The position numbers and the translations under genes are program-made. Below the pieces are notes generated by a model that was given only the letters and a program-made list of their open reading frames with translations, was not told the DNA's origin and did not search any database. A stretch of 64,000 nt of DNA from an uncultured Veillonella sp. (lineage in GTDB: Bacteria; Bacillota; Negativicutes; Veillonellales; Veillonellaceae), in NCBI GenBank assembly GCA_902478055.1, contig CABSJL010000001.1:62001-126000 (forward strand), in the 5' to 3' direction. Every line of letters begins with the position of its first letter. The first letter of the stretch is position 1. Below, in pieces: positions 44,611-53,208 of this stretch.

Positions 44611-46515
44611 ATGACAAATACTAAAGATTTATTGTATTACATTCCAGCAGGTCAATATGGTAAAGAAGGTGTTCTTGCACTATTAGAACAACATCCAGAA
44701 ATTAAATTTGTATCTCTTGTAGGTATTGATTTAGCTGGTAATGATACAGATGAAAAAATTCCTATGGCAGCATTCTTTGATGATTACGAAGCATTCTTCG
44801 AAGGTCGTGCTGTTCAAACAGATGGTTCTTCTGTAGTACTTACAAATATTGCAACATTGAATAATGCACGTGTAGATATGTGGGGCGACCCAAGTGTAAA
44901 CTGGTTCGTTGATTATAACTATGAAAACATCGATGAAGCAACAGGTTTACCAACTGGTACACTTCGTATTCCTGCATTCTTGATGCATAACTACCGTTAT
45001 GTTGACTCTCGTTCTATCTTAAAAAACAGCTGTGATTATGTTCGTGCAGAACTATTATCCTTGATCAAAGAACATGGTCTTCCTGGCATGCCTCATGTGA
45101 AAGCTGATGACGTTGTAGATATTATCTTTACATCTGCTACAGAATTGGAATTCTGGGTAAAAACTCCATCTAGAACAGTTACTAAAAAAGAATTATCCGT
45201 ATCTCAAAAATTACAAGAACAATACTGGCAACGTACACATGGTACAGTTCGTACTGCATTAGAACAAGCAGTTGAACGCTTAGACCAATACGGTATGGTT
45301 GCAGAAATGGGCCATAAGGAAGTAGGTGGCGTTAAAGCTAAACTTGATGAAGATGGTCATGAAGCAGTTGTACTAGAACAATTAGAAATCGACTGGAAAT
45401 TCTCTAATAACCCATTGCAAACAGCAGATAATGAATTACAAGCGCGTATTATCGTTCGTGAAGTATTCCGTGAAAATGGTCTTGATGTAACATTCAATGC
45501 AAAACCTATTATTGGCGTAGCTGGTTCTGGTGAACATACACATTTTGGTGTTATGGCTAAATTAAAATCTGGTAAACTTGTAAACTTGTTTAGCCCAGAA
45601 GATATGCGCAAAGAAGCTGCTAGCTCCTTGGGTATTGGTGCTATCATGGGGTTATTGAAACACTATGAAGCAATCAATCCATTTATCAGTTCTACAACAG
45701 ACTCCTTAAATCGTTTAAAACCTGGCTTCGAAGCTCCAGTATGTATCGTTACATCTTTAGGTACTGATCCTTCCGAACCAAGCCGTAATCGTACAATCCT
45801 TTGTGGTTTGATTCGTGATATCGATAATCCTATGGCTACACGTTATGAATTGCGTTCTCCTAACCCTTATACAAATACATATACTGCATTAGCATTGATC
45901 TTCATCTCTGCATTTGATGGTATGAAATATGCTATTACATCTGGTAAAACACAAGCACAATTAGAAGCAGAGCTTTCCAAAGAAGTGGGTGAATCTGCTG
46001 ATTACCTTGCTACAAATCGTGCATATCGTACAGAAAAAGACGTATTCGATGATTTCACTCAAGAAGAACGTAATCAAATGTTTGGTGTTGCACCAGCCAC
46101 TGTATGGGAAAACATTAAAGGTTACCATAACAATCCTGAATTAGTTGAAACATTAGCTCAAGGCAATGCATTCGCTAAAGACTTGATGGATTCCTTCATC
46201 GCATCTATTTTGAAACGTTGGAAACTTGTATTGGCTCACCGCTTAATTCCTGATAATCTTGATACAGTTCGTAAGATGGTAGCTATTCATACTGATAGCC
46301 GTAATAGTGTAGATGATAAACGTTTTGCAGAAGTTAACGACTTACGTTTCTATCTTGCTAAAGATAGCGATGATCGCAAATCTTTATTCACTCGTTTAAT
46401 CGATGCACTTAACTCTGGTGAATATGACTTAGCATCTCAATTGCAAATTGAAATGAACGATAAAATGGAAGAATTAGAAGCTAAATATGCTAACTATGCA
46501 AAAAACATCTTCTAA
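44611..46515 (+). CDS. glnA: Glutamine synthetase, long form
   Basis: It makes glutamine from glutamate, ammonia and ATP. The protein has 634 residues, well above the 440-470 of GSI. It has an N-terminal beta-grasp region (IKFVSLVGIDLAGNDTDEKI) and the catalytic barrel: ATELEFW (EAE-type metal residues), GVAGSGEHTHFGVMAKL, RNRTILCGLIRD and TRYELRSPNPYTNTYTALAL. It resembles the long forms found in clostridia and other anaerobes rather than GSIII of Bacteroides, but the subclass is not certain. ATG 44611 follows AGGAGGAACCATT. The tyrosine adenylylation site of GSI is not recognisable. Regulation is likely through the leader terminator. Confidence 0.9.
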   Translation: MTNTKDLLYYIPAGQYGKEGVLALLEQHPEIKFVSLVGIDLAGNDTDEKIPMAAFFDDYEAFFEGRAVQTDGSSVVLTNIATLNNARVDMWGDPSVNWFVDYNYENIDEATGLPTGTLRIPAFLMHNYRYVDSRSILKNSCDYVRAELLSLIKEHGLPGMPHVKADDVVDIIFTSATELEFWVKTPSRTVTKKELSVSQKLQEQYWQRTHGTVRTALEQAVERLDQYGMVAEMGHKEVGGVKAKLDEDGHEAVVLEQLEIDWKFSNNPLQTADNELQARIIVREVFRENGLDVTFNAKPIIGVAGSGEHTHFGVMAKLKSGKLVNLFSPEDMRKEAASSLGIGAIMGLLKHYEAINPFISSTTDSLNRLKPGFEAPVCIVTSLGTDPSEPSRNRTILCGLIRDIDNPMATRYELRSPNPYTNTYTALALIFISAFDGMKYAITSGKTQAQLEAELSKEVGESADYLATNRAYRTEKDVFDDFTQEERNQMFGVAPATVWENIKGYHNNPELVETLAQGNAFAKDLMDSFIASILKRWKLVLAHRLIPDNLDTVRKMVAIHTDSRNSVDDKRFAEVNDLRFYLAKDSDDRKSLFTRLIDALNSGEYDLASQLQIEMNDKMEELEAKYANYAKNIF

Positions 46516-46536
46516 TATCGGTTGATTTTATTACTC

Positions 46537-46570
46537 AAAAAGGGCTCCTACATTTGTAGGAGCCCTTTTA
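46537..46570 (+). terminator. Rho-independent terminator after glutamine synthetase
   Basis: AAAAAGGGCTCCTAC (46537-46551) and GTAGGAGCCCTTTT (46556-46569) form a perfect, GC-rich stem with an ATTT loop. The A-tract on the other side makes it bidirectional, serving the convergent PsiE-like gene too. Confidence 0.93.
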
Positions 46571-46607
46571 TTCATATTATCTTTTTATAATTTAGTCGTT
46601 AAAGCTA

Positions 46608-47003
46608 TTACTCGTTATGTCCTATAAACTTTTCTACTAGTACTAAGCTACATACAAGTACAAAAATTGCAACAGACCAGATTAAATTATCATATGACGA
46701 TTCATGATCGATGATTAGCAGTCTAACAATTGCAGTTATGCCAATATATAAAAAGAAATTAAGCGGGAAGTGGAAGTTATTTTTAAAGTATTTTACGATG
46801 AGAGCAATAAACTCAAAGTATAAGAAGAAGGTAATTAATTCTTCAATTAATAAATAGTAAGTGCTATAACCTTGGATATTTGCCCACGTAATAAATCCTA
46901 GGCTAATTAAGGTATTAATGAGGGCAATACAAAGTGCAATACCTACACCAACAAGAGCTATATTTTTTATAGTTAATAATAATTTAGAAATACGTATCCA
47001 CAT
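46608..47003 (-). CDS. PsiE-like membrane protein
   Basis: A 131-residue protein with four predicted membrane helices. LIEELITFFLYFEFIALIVK and FPLNFFLYIGITAIVRLLII match the phosphate-starvation-inducible PsiE family, whose biochemical role is unknown. The minus-strand start follows GTAGGTGAATTATAT. It lies downstream of tpx, separated from it by a bidirectional terminator, and converges on glutamine synthetase. Confidence 0.8.
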   Translation of the reverse strand: MWIRISKLLLTIKNIALVGVGIALCIALINTLISLGFITWANIQGYSTYYLLIEELITFFLYFEFIALIVKYFKNNFHFPLNFFLYIGITAIVRLLIIDHESSYDNLIWSVAIFVLVCSLVLVEKFIGHNE

Positions 47004-47046
47004 ATATAATTCACCTACAATAAATATCTAAATACTATACCACATA

Positions 47047-47075
47047 AAAAAGACCGTACACCGTACGGTCTTTTT
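47047..47075 (-). terminator. Bidirectional terminator after tpx
   Basis: AAAAAGACCGTAC (47047-47059) and GTACGGTCTTTTT (47063-47075) form a perfect stem with an ACC loop and T-runs on both strands. It ends tpx transcription on the minus strand, upstream of the PsiE-like gene. Confidence 0.9.
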
Positions 47076-47114
47076 ACGATTACACCACAGTATAATCACG
47101 AGAATATCAAAGGA

Positions 47115-47630
47115 TTAGATATCAGCTTTAATTGCTTCTAATGCAGCATCGAAGTTAACTGCTTGAGTTACTTCAGGAACGTATTCAACATAAGTTACTT
47201 TATTTTCTTTGTTGATTACTACTACGCCACGAGTTAAAAGACGAAGTTCTTCAATCAAGAAGCCATAGTTTTCACCGAAGGAAGCGTCTTTGTGGTCAGA
47301 CAAAGTAATTACTTTATCTACGCCAGCAGCGCCACACCAACGTTTTTGAGCGAAAGGCAAGTCCATAGAAATTGTCAATACTACAACATCATCAGAAAGT
47401 GCAGTAGCATCTTGGTTGAACCAACGAGTTTGAGCGTCACAAACGCCTGTATCAAGGGAAGGAACAACGGAGATAACTTTTACTTTACCTTCGAAATCTT
47501 TTAATGTTTTAGGTTGTAAGTCGTTGCTTAAAACTGTGAAGTCAGGAGCTTGTTGACCTACTTTAACTTCTGGACCAACCAATGTGATAGGGCCACCTGC
47601 AAATGTTACTACGCCAGTACGTTTTTCCAT
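47115..47630 (-). CDS. tpx: Thiol peroxidase (Tpx)
   Basis: An atypical 2-Cys peroxiredoxin that reduces lipid and hydrogen peroxides using thioredoxin. The peroxidatic Cys64 is in [17 protein letters not shown] and the resolving Cys99 in [11 protein letters not shown], the typical Tpx spacing. [20 protein letters not shown] is also conserved. Length is 171. An AGGAGG-like site precedes the minus-strand ATG. Codon use is biased like the ribosomal genes, so expression is probably high, sensible for an anaerobe facing oxygen. Confidence 0.96.
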   Translation of the reverse strand: MEKRTGVVTFAGGPITLVGPEVKVGQQAPDFTVLSNDLQPKTLKDFEGKVKVISVVPSLDTGVCDAQTRWFNQDATALSDDVVVLTISMDLPFAQKRWCGAAGVDKVITLSDHKDASFGENYGFLIEELRLLTRGVVVINKENKVTYVEYVPEVTQAVNFDAALEAIKADI

Positions 47631-47693
47631 GTTGTATTCCTCCTAAGAGTTTTAATTCTAATTTATGTAAGGATACGTTTTGTATCTATGCAT

Positions 47694-47722
47694 AGTATAA
47701 CATTTACATTACCATAAGTAAA
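47694..47722 (-). promoter_or_regulatory. tpx promoter with overlapping palindrome
   Basis: On the minus strand, TTTACT (47717-47722) and TATACT (47694-47699) are 17 bases apart. An inverted repeat TTTAC-A-TTA-CCA-TAA-GTAAA (47703-47722, plus-strand reading) covers the -35 and spacer and could be an operator. The gap 47631-47912 holds no other gene; a weaker plus-strand -10 TATACT (47847-47852) may serve the ABC genes. Confidence 0.55.
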
Positions 47723-47912
47723 CTAAAAAATTCGATATAGTGTTTTTAAGGGAATAAATAGTATATTATTGGCTTCATAATCAAGAAAATATCTCATAAC
47801 TACATTATATACGTATAGGTGTATTAAGATATATGAAAAAAATGTGTATACTATAAGGAGTATATTTAAATAATGATAATCCTGTAATATAGAAATTTAA
47901 CTGAGAGGTCCT

Positions 47913-49634
47913 ATGAAACCTATAGAGCTATTTATGCAGTTTTTCCGCCGAGAAGGCTGGGTGTATGCCATCGGCTTAACTATGCTAATTGCTATTGATA
48001 TAGCATTTTTATTTGTTCCACAATTCATTGGTAATGCCATCGATACACTAAGTCACAATAAAGAGGGCTTAGTCAATTATATTATTTACTTTATTTTATT
48101 ATTTATTATTATAACGATTCTAAAAGTTATTTCACGACGCACCTTACTTGGTTCCATCCGTCGTATGGAGTACCTTTTTCGTGAAATTTTGTGTAGAAAA
48201 GCATTACAAATAAAAACAACATACTATGAGGCAAATGGACCTGGTAAAGTTATGGCGTTGATGACAAATGATGTTACATCTCTTCGTGTAGCGTTAGGTT
48301 TAGGTGTAATGATCGTGGTGGATATTATATTTTATTCCATTGTAGGATCAATTATTCTCATACAAAAGATAGATGGTTTATTAGCTTTCAAAATTATGAC
48401 ACCTGTATTTTTCATCATTGTAGCTATCTTTGTGTTAGGTCGGAAATTGCGTGCTAAACAGCGTAGTGCGCAGGCAACGTATAGTGACATGACAGAATTT
48501 GGCCAAGAATTATTTCAAGGTATAGATGTAATTAGAGCTTTTAATAGGGAACGTATTATTTCTAATTCTTTTGAAAAAATAAATAAATTGAACTATAAGA
48601 AAAATATGGATGTAGCATTATTAGATTCTGTACTAACCCCTTTAACAAGAATTGCGCCCTTTATTTGTATTAGTATTAGTATTTTTATATGTGGACATCT
48701 AGCTGTCGAAGGCAATATGACTATAGGTGAATTTGTAACTATCAATTCCTTTATTATGTTAATAGTAGGACCTTTAATTGGATTTGGTGGGCTTATTTCT
48801 ATTGTACAAAAAGGTTTGGCATCCTTAGATCGTATTACGGACTTCTTACGTCTACCAATCGAGTCAATTGATGACACTACGGAGGTATTACCACTTGAAG
48901 ATATCAATATACGTTATTTAGATTTTAACTATGAAAACTCTAAAGGTCATGCATTATCACAAGTATCTACAACCATTCGGAAAGGATCTTTTATTGGTAT
49001 TGTAGGTAAACCTGGTTCTGGTAAAAGTACACTCTTTAAACTACTTATTGGTCTACAAGAATGTCCGCCGAAGTCTATATATATTGGAAATCAAGATATA
49101 TCAGATATACCATTATCTAAGCTTAGAAATTCAATTGCTTATGTGCCAACTCAATCTTATTTATTGAGCACTACCATCGAAGATAATATTAAATTTGGTA
49201 AAGACTTACCTATGCATGAATCGGTTGAGGTAGCCGCAAAAAAAGCAGACTTATATAGAGATTTAGGAGACCTTTTACATAATGATTTACATAATCTTGC
49301 AGAAGAAGGTCATGACTTATCGGGGGGCCAAAAACAACGCATTAATATGGCTCGAGGTTTTTACAAGAATGCACCATATTTATTATTAGATGATTGTTTC
49401 TCTGCGTTAGATGCAGTAACCGTCAATACTATTTTAGATACATTACATACGGTTCATACACAAACTATATTATGTATTTCTCAACGCTTAGAGGTCATTG
49501 AAAAGGCGGATAAAATTATTGTCTTTGATGAAGGCCATATAGTTGAAGAGGGTACACATGAAGAATTGTTAACTAGAAATGGTTTATATAAAACCCTTTA
49601 TGAAGCGCAGAAAGGAGAAAGTCATAATGAATAA
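47913..49634 (+). CDS. ABC exporter subunit A (degenerate Walker B half)
   Basis: A 573-residue ABC half-transporter with six membrane helices in residues 15-300 and a C-terminal ATPase. Walker A is GIVGKPGSGKSTL, the signature is canonical (HDLSGGQKQR), Walker B reads YLLLDDCFSALD with Asp in place of the catalytic Glu, and the switch His is Gln (CISQRLEVI). This is the pattern of the non-hydrolysing partner in heterodimeric exporters such as BmrC/BmrD. The substrate cannot be told; multidrug or lipid are both possible. It overlaps subunit B by 8 bases. AGAGGTCCT precedes the ATG. Confidence 0.92.
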   Translation: MKPIELFMQFFRREGWVYAIGLTMLIAIDIAFLFVPQFIGNAIDTLSHNKEGLVNYIIYFILLFIIITILKVISRRTLLGSIRRMEYLFREILCRKALQIKTTYYEANGPGKVMALMTNDVTSLRVALGLGVMIVVDIIFYSIVGSIILIQKIDGLLAFKIMTPVFFIIVAIFVLGRKLRAKQRSAQATYSDMTEFGQELFQGIDVIRAFNRERIISNSFEKINKLNYKKNMDVALLDSVLTPLTRIAPFICISISIFICGHLAVEGNMTIGEFVTINSFIMLIVGPLIGFGGLISIVQKGLASLDRITDFLRLPIESIDDTTEVLPLEDINIRYLDFNYENSKGHALSQVSTTIRKGSFIGIVGKPGSGKSTLFKLLIGLQECPPKSIYIGNQDISDIPLSKLRNSIAYVPTQSYLLSTTIEDNIKFGKDLPMHESVEVAAKKADLYRDLGDLLHNDLHNLAEEGHDLSGGQKQRINMARGFYKNAPYLLLDDCFSALDAVTVNTILDTLHTVHTQTILCISQRLEVIEKADKIIVFDEGHIVEEGTHEELLTRNGLYKTLYEAQKGESHNE

Positions 49635-51372
49635 GCATAACGTTAGAAATGACTGGGCTCTATTCTCCTATATAACTGCATATATTAAACCCTATTTAGG
49701 TATCTTATTAATAGCTACAATCGCACTCGCTGGAAATCTTATATTATTATTATTTAGACCGTATCTTACAAAACAAGTAATAGATCTAGGATTTGCCACT
49801 AATGATATTCATGTCATTGAATATTATGCTGTTTTATATGGCTTAACAATCATTGGTAGTGTATGTTTTATTTTCGTAGAAAATTACTTTTTAAAAAGCT
49901 TTGGTCAAAAAATAATCTATAATATTCGCCATATTGTGTTCCAAAAAATTCTACATAAACCACATGATGAATTTTATAAATTGCCTATTGGCAATTGGGT
50001 AACCCGTATTACTAATGATGTGGAATCACTGCGTACCTTATATACCGATGTATTGTTAAACTTAGCTAGTAGCGGATTAATGATTATTGGTATATTAGCC
50101 TTCATGTATGCCATTAATGTACCGTTAGCTGTTATTATGACGATTTTAGTACCTATTATGGGCGGGATTATTTGGGTATATCAAAAGTTTTCTAGAAAGG
50201 CTTTTCGTCAAGTAAGACGGTCTGTAGCGGCCTCCAATGCGAGCATTAAGGAATTGCTGAACTATATTGTTATAGTTAAATCCTACGGTGGAGAAAAAGC
50301 CATAGAAGGTAGATATGAAACTGTTAACAAAGGTTTTTTAGAAGCTGGTCTTTTTGAAGTTACAACATTTTCTATTTTCAGACCTCTCGTTGATGGCTTG
50401 TTTTTCGTAGCTTTAATCGTCATATTTACTACTACTAATTTAGTAGATTCTGTAGCCGATGCAGGTACTGTATTTGCTTTCATTCAATATATGGATCGTT
50501 TCTTTCAGCCATTAAAGGAAATTGCAGACAAATATAATTCATTGCAAAGTTCATTAGCTGGAGCTGAACGATTAGTACCATTATTAGAAGAGAAAGACCG
50601 AAATATGGTCGATGAAGTTCCGAAAGAACTGATTCCTGTTGAATCAATTGAATTTGATCATGTTTGGTTCTCTTATGAAAATAATGATACCTATGCATTA
50701 CAAGATTTCACCTTACATATTAAGTCTGGTGATTTTACAGGCATTGTTGGTCCCTCTGGTAGTGGTAAATCCACATTGTTATCTTTATTAATGGGTATCT
50801 ATAAACCTACAAAGGGTACCATCTATATAAATGGTATTGATATTGCTAAATACGATAGCTCTGTACTCCGTCACTTAATGGGGTATGTATTCCAACAAGC
50901 GTATTTATTTAAAGGGTCTATTAAAGATAATCTTACACTGTTTGATACTTCTATCAGTCATGATGAAATGGTAAAAGCAGCAAAACAAGTTAATTTAGAT
51001 ACTATGATTGAACAATTACCAGAAGGCTATAATACACCTGTAGGGTACTTAGGTTCACTATTATCAGACGGTCAAAAGCAACTACTAGCCTTTGGACGTA
51101 CGCTCATAAGAAATACACCTATTCTATTATTAGATGAAGCAACGGCTAACGTAGATAGTCATACTGAAAAACAAATACAAGCGAGTATTGAAAATATCCG
51201 TGGTAGTAAAACAATCGTAAGCATTGCTCATCGATTATCCACAGTACAAGAAGCAAATGAAATTGTTTATATTGAATATGGTAAAATAATAGAAAAAGGT
51301 TCTTTCAAAGAATTAATTGAGTTAAAAGGGGCTTTTTATAATCTATGGATTCGTCAAAAAAGCGGGAGTTAG
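49627..51372 (+). CDS. ABC exporter subunit B (catalytic Walker B half)
   Basis: The partner half-transporter, 581 residues: six membrane helices, then Walker A GIVGPSGSGKSTL, a degenerate signature LLSDGQKQLL (Asp for Gly), and an intact Walker B ILLLDEATANVD with switch His in SIAHRLSTV. The defects are complementary to those of subunit A, so the pair should form one active and one degenerate ATP site. The start at 49627 follows AAAGGAGAAAGTCATA inside subunit A. An in-frame upstream extension would overlap further and has no better site. The stop is one base before the methyltransferase gene. Confidence 0.93.
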   Translation: MNKHNVRNDWALFSYITAYIKPYLGILLIATIALAGNLILLLFRPYLTKQVIDLGFATNDIHVIEYYAVLYGLTIIGSVCFIFVENYFLKSFGQKIIYNIRHIVFQKILHKPHDEFYKLPIGNWVTRITNDVESLRTLYTDVLLNLASSGLMIIGILAFMYAINVPLAVIMTILVPIMGGIIWVYQKFSRKAFRQVRRSVAASNASIKELLNYIVIVKSYGGEKAIEGRYETVNKGFLEAGLFEVTTFSIFRPLVDGLFFVALIVIFTTTNLVDSVADAGTVFAFIQYMDRFFQPLKEIADKYNSLQSSLAGAERLVPLLEEKDRNMVDEVPKELIPVESIEFDHVWFSYENNDTYALQDFTLHIKSGDFTGIVGPSGSGKSTLLSLLMGIYKPTKGTIYINGIDIAKYDSSVLRHLMGYVFQQAYLFKGSIKDNLTLFDTSISHDEMVKAAKQVNLDTMIEQLPEGYNTPVGYLGSLLSDGQKQLLAFGRTLIRNTPILLLDEATANVDSHTEKQIQASIENIRGSKTIVSIAHRLSTVQEANEIVYIEYGKIIEKGSFKELIELKGAFYNLWIRQKSGS

Positions 51373-51373
51373 C

Positions 51374-52168
51374 ATGGAATTTATCCAATCTAAAGATAAT
51401 AAGACTATTAAACGTATAGTTTCTCTAGGACAACGTAAAAATCGTAATAAACATGGTGAGTATATTGTTGAAGGTATCCGTTCTATCCGTGATATATCAT
51501 CTAATGGTGTAATAAAAACAATTGTTATACGAGAGTCTAAATGTAAAGATAATAATATCGAAGCGTTATTAGCTTTAGATTCTATGCAATCAATTCCTAC
51601 TTATATTGCGCAAGATCCAATATTTGATAAAATCGATAATACCGTAAATGGACAAGGTATTATTGCCATTGTAGCTAAACCCAAACATAGTATAGAATCT
51701 ATCTCTATTGAAGATGGTGTCTATATTACACTAGATGGCGTACAAGATCCTGGTAATCTAGGTACGATTATACGTACCGCTGTAGCAGCAGGTGTGAAGG
51801 GCATATTTTTAATGAAAGGTACTGTAGATCCTTTTAATGATAAGACGGTACGTAGCACAATGAGTGCGTTACATAAAATACCAGTCTATGAAGATGTGAC
51901 ATTATCTATGCTCAATGATCTGATTGCGGAATCTAATATGTCTACCTATGTAACTGCCTTAGAAAACTCAAAACCATATCATATGATTACATACGATAAA
52001 CGATGTATGTTGATTTTAGGTAATGAAGGGAATGGGGTAACACCTGAGGTTATGAATCTATGTAAGCATCGAATCATGATCCCCATGTATGGTGACATTG
52101 AATCGTTAAATGTGAGTGTAGCAGCAGCTCTATGTATGTATAAAGCTCAAGAGCAATTGATGTCATAA
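51374..52168 (+). CDS. TrmH/SpoU family RNA 2'-O-methyltransferase
   Basis: A 264-residue SPOUT methyltransferase. The N-terminal RNA-binding region begins IQSKDNKTIKRIVSLGQRKN. The knot motifs are LDGVQDPGNLGTIIRTAVAA (motif 1), ILGNEGNGVTPEV (motif 2) and PMYGDIESLNVSVAAALCMY (motif 3). It is closest to the RlmB/YsgA group that methylates ribose in 23S rRNA, but the target nucleotide is unknown. It is translated directly after the ABC exporter, with no functional link I can see. Confidence 0.9.
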   Translation: MEFIQSKDNKTIKRIVSLGQRKNRNKHGEYIVEGIRSIRDISSNGVIKTIVIRESKCKDNNIEALLALDSMQSIPTYIAQDPIFDKIDNTVNGQGIIAIVAKPKHSIESISIEDGVYITLDGVQDPGNLGTIIRTAVAAGVKGIFLMKGTVDPFNDKTVRSTMSALHKIPVYEDVTLSMLNDLIAESNMSTYVTALENSKPYHMITYDKRCMLILGNEGNGVTPEVMNLCKHRIMIPMYGDIESLNVSVAAALCMYKAQEQLMS

Positions 52169-52171
52169 TTA

Positions 52172-52260
52172 AAATACTTGAGAATCAGATCAAGTATTTA
52201 TGATAAAAATTTATAAGTATATCGAAAGTCCTCTACTAGTATACAAGTAGGGGGCTTTTG
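52172..52260 (+). terminator. Two tandem stem-loops after the methyltransferase gene
   Basis: The first is AAATACTTGA (52172-52181) with TCAAGTATTT (52190-52199). The second is AAAGTCCTCTACT (52225-52237) with AGTAGGGGGCTTT (52246-52258), two G-U pairs, followed by a short T-run. The second is the better terminator. Confidence 0.7.
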
Positions 52261-52262
52261 TA

Positions 52263-52334
52263 TTGATTTTATAGTTCTGTATTTGGTACAATAACATATA
52301 TCCTTTGTGGGAGAACAAAGTTCTCCCCTTTTTT
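52263..52334 (+). promoter_or_regulatory. Promoter followed at once by a terminator-like hairpin
   Basis: TTGATT (52263-52268) and TACAAT (52287-52292, preceded by TGG) with an 18-base spacer look like a promoter starting near 52299. About ten bases later comes GGGAGAAC (52309-52316), AAA, GTTCTCCC (52320-52327) and CTTTTTT, a full intrinsic terminator ending 19 bases before the next start codon. Read-through control of the downstream genes is possible. Confidence 0.55.
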
Positions 52335-52353
52335 AATGAAAAGGAAGAAAACT

Positions 52354-53208
52354 ATGTCCAAATTAATAGTAAATGCCGACGATTTTGGTCTTCATAGTGC
52401 AGTTAATGCTGCAGTCATTGATGGCCACCGTACAGGTATCATTACGAGCACCTCTCTATTAGCGGGAGGCGAAGCTTTTACAGAAGCCGTAAGTATGGCA
52501 AAAAATAACCCTAAGTTGGGCATTGGTGTTCATATCGCCTTAGTAGGTGGGCTAAAATCGGTATGTAATCCATCTGAAGTACCATCTCTGCTTACATCCG
52601 AAGGCGTCTTTCCAGAAACATATATCGATTTTATGAAACGAATTTATACTGGAAAGATTAACTATAGTGAGTTGCGCAAAGAAATTCACGCTCAAATGGA
52701 ACGAATCATGGAGTCCGGTTTACACGTAACGCATATTGATGGTCATCAACATATGCATGTATTACCAACGGTACTACCAATCGTTATTGAGCAAGCGAAA
52801 CACTATGGTATTAATGCAATACGCATTCCAGATGAATCTTCTTTATTTGTCAATTATATGTACTCGCCAGTGCGATTACTAGGCAAGGTCGGTTTATCTA
52901 CTGTAGCGGCAAAGGCAAGGCCTACAGTGCGGGATAATGGTATGTATTCCACACAATATTTTTGGGGTATGGTAAACGGGGGACACATTAACCAGAAAAC
53001 GTTAATGGGTATATTAAAATCCGTATCTAAAAAATCAGGTACTCATGAATTGATGATTCATCCAGGTTTAAATAATACGATTTTGGGAAATCAATATAAA
53101 TGGGGCTATCATTGGGAGGATGAATTACAAGCTGTTTGTTCTAACCATACGCGTTTATATATTAGACAACATAATATTGAGCTAATTAATTATGGAGACT
53201 TGATATGA
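52354..53208 (+). CDS. YdjC/ChbG family carbohydrate deacetylase
   Basis: A 284-residue polysaccharide-deacetylase-like enzyme. LIVNADDFGLHSAVNAAVID carries the metal Asp pair typical of YdjC/ChbG, and GIGVHIALVGG and THIDGHQHMHVLP give the His ligands. Known members deacetylate diacetylchitobiose or hopanoid/lipid-linked sugars. ATG 52354 after AAAAGGAAGAAAACT is preferred over an in-frame ATG at 52336, which lacks a ribosome site. It overlaps the flippase-like gene by 4 bases, which suggests a joint role in lipid-linked glycan handling (inference). Confidence 0.85.
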   Translation: MSKLIVNADDFGLHSAVNAAVIDGHRTGIITSTSLLAGGEAFTEAVSMAKNNPKLGIGVHIALVGGLKSVCNPSEVPSLLTSEGVFPETYIDFMKRIYTGKINYSELRKEIHAQMERIMESGLHVTHIDGHQHMHVLPTVLPIVIEQAKHYGINAIRIPDESSLFVNYMYSPVRLLGKVGLSTVAAKARPTVRDNGMYSTQYFWGMVNGGHINQKTLMGILKSVSKKSGTHELMIHPGLNNTILGNQYKWGYHWEDELQAVCSNHTRLYIRQHNIELINYGDLI

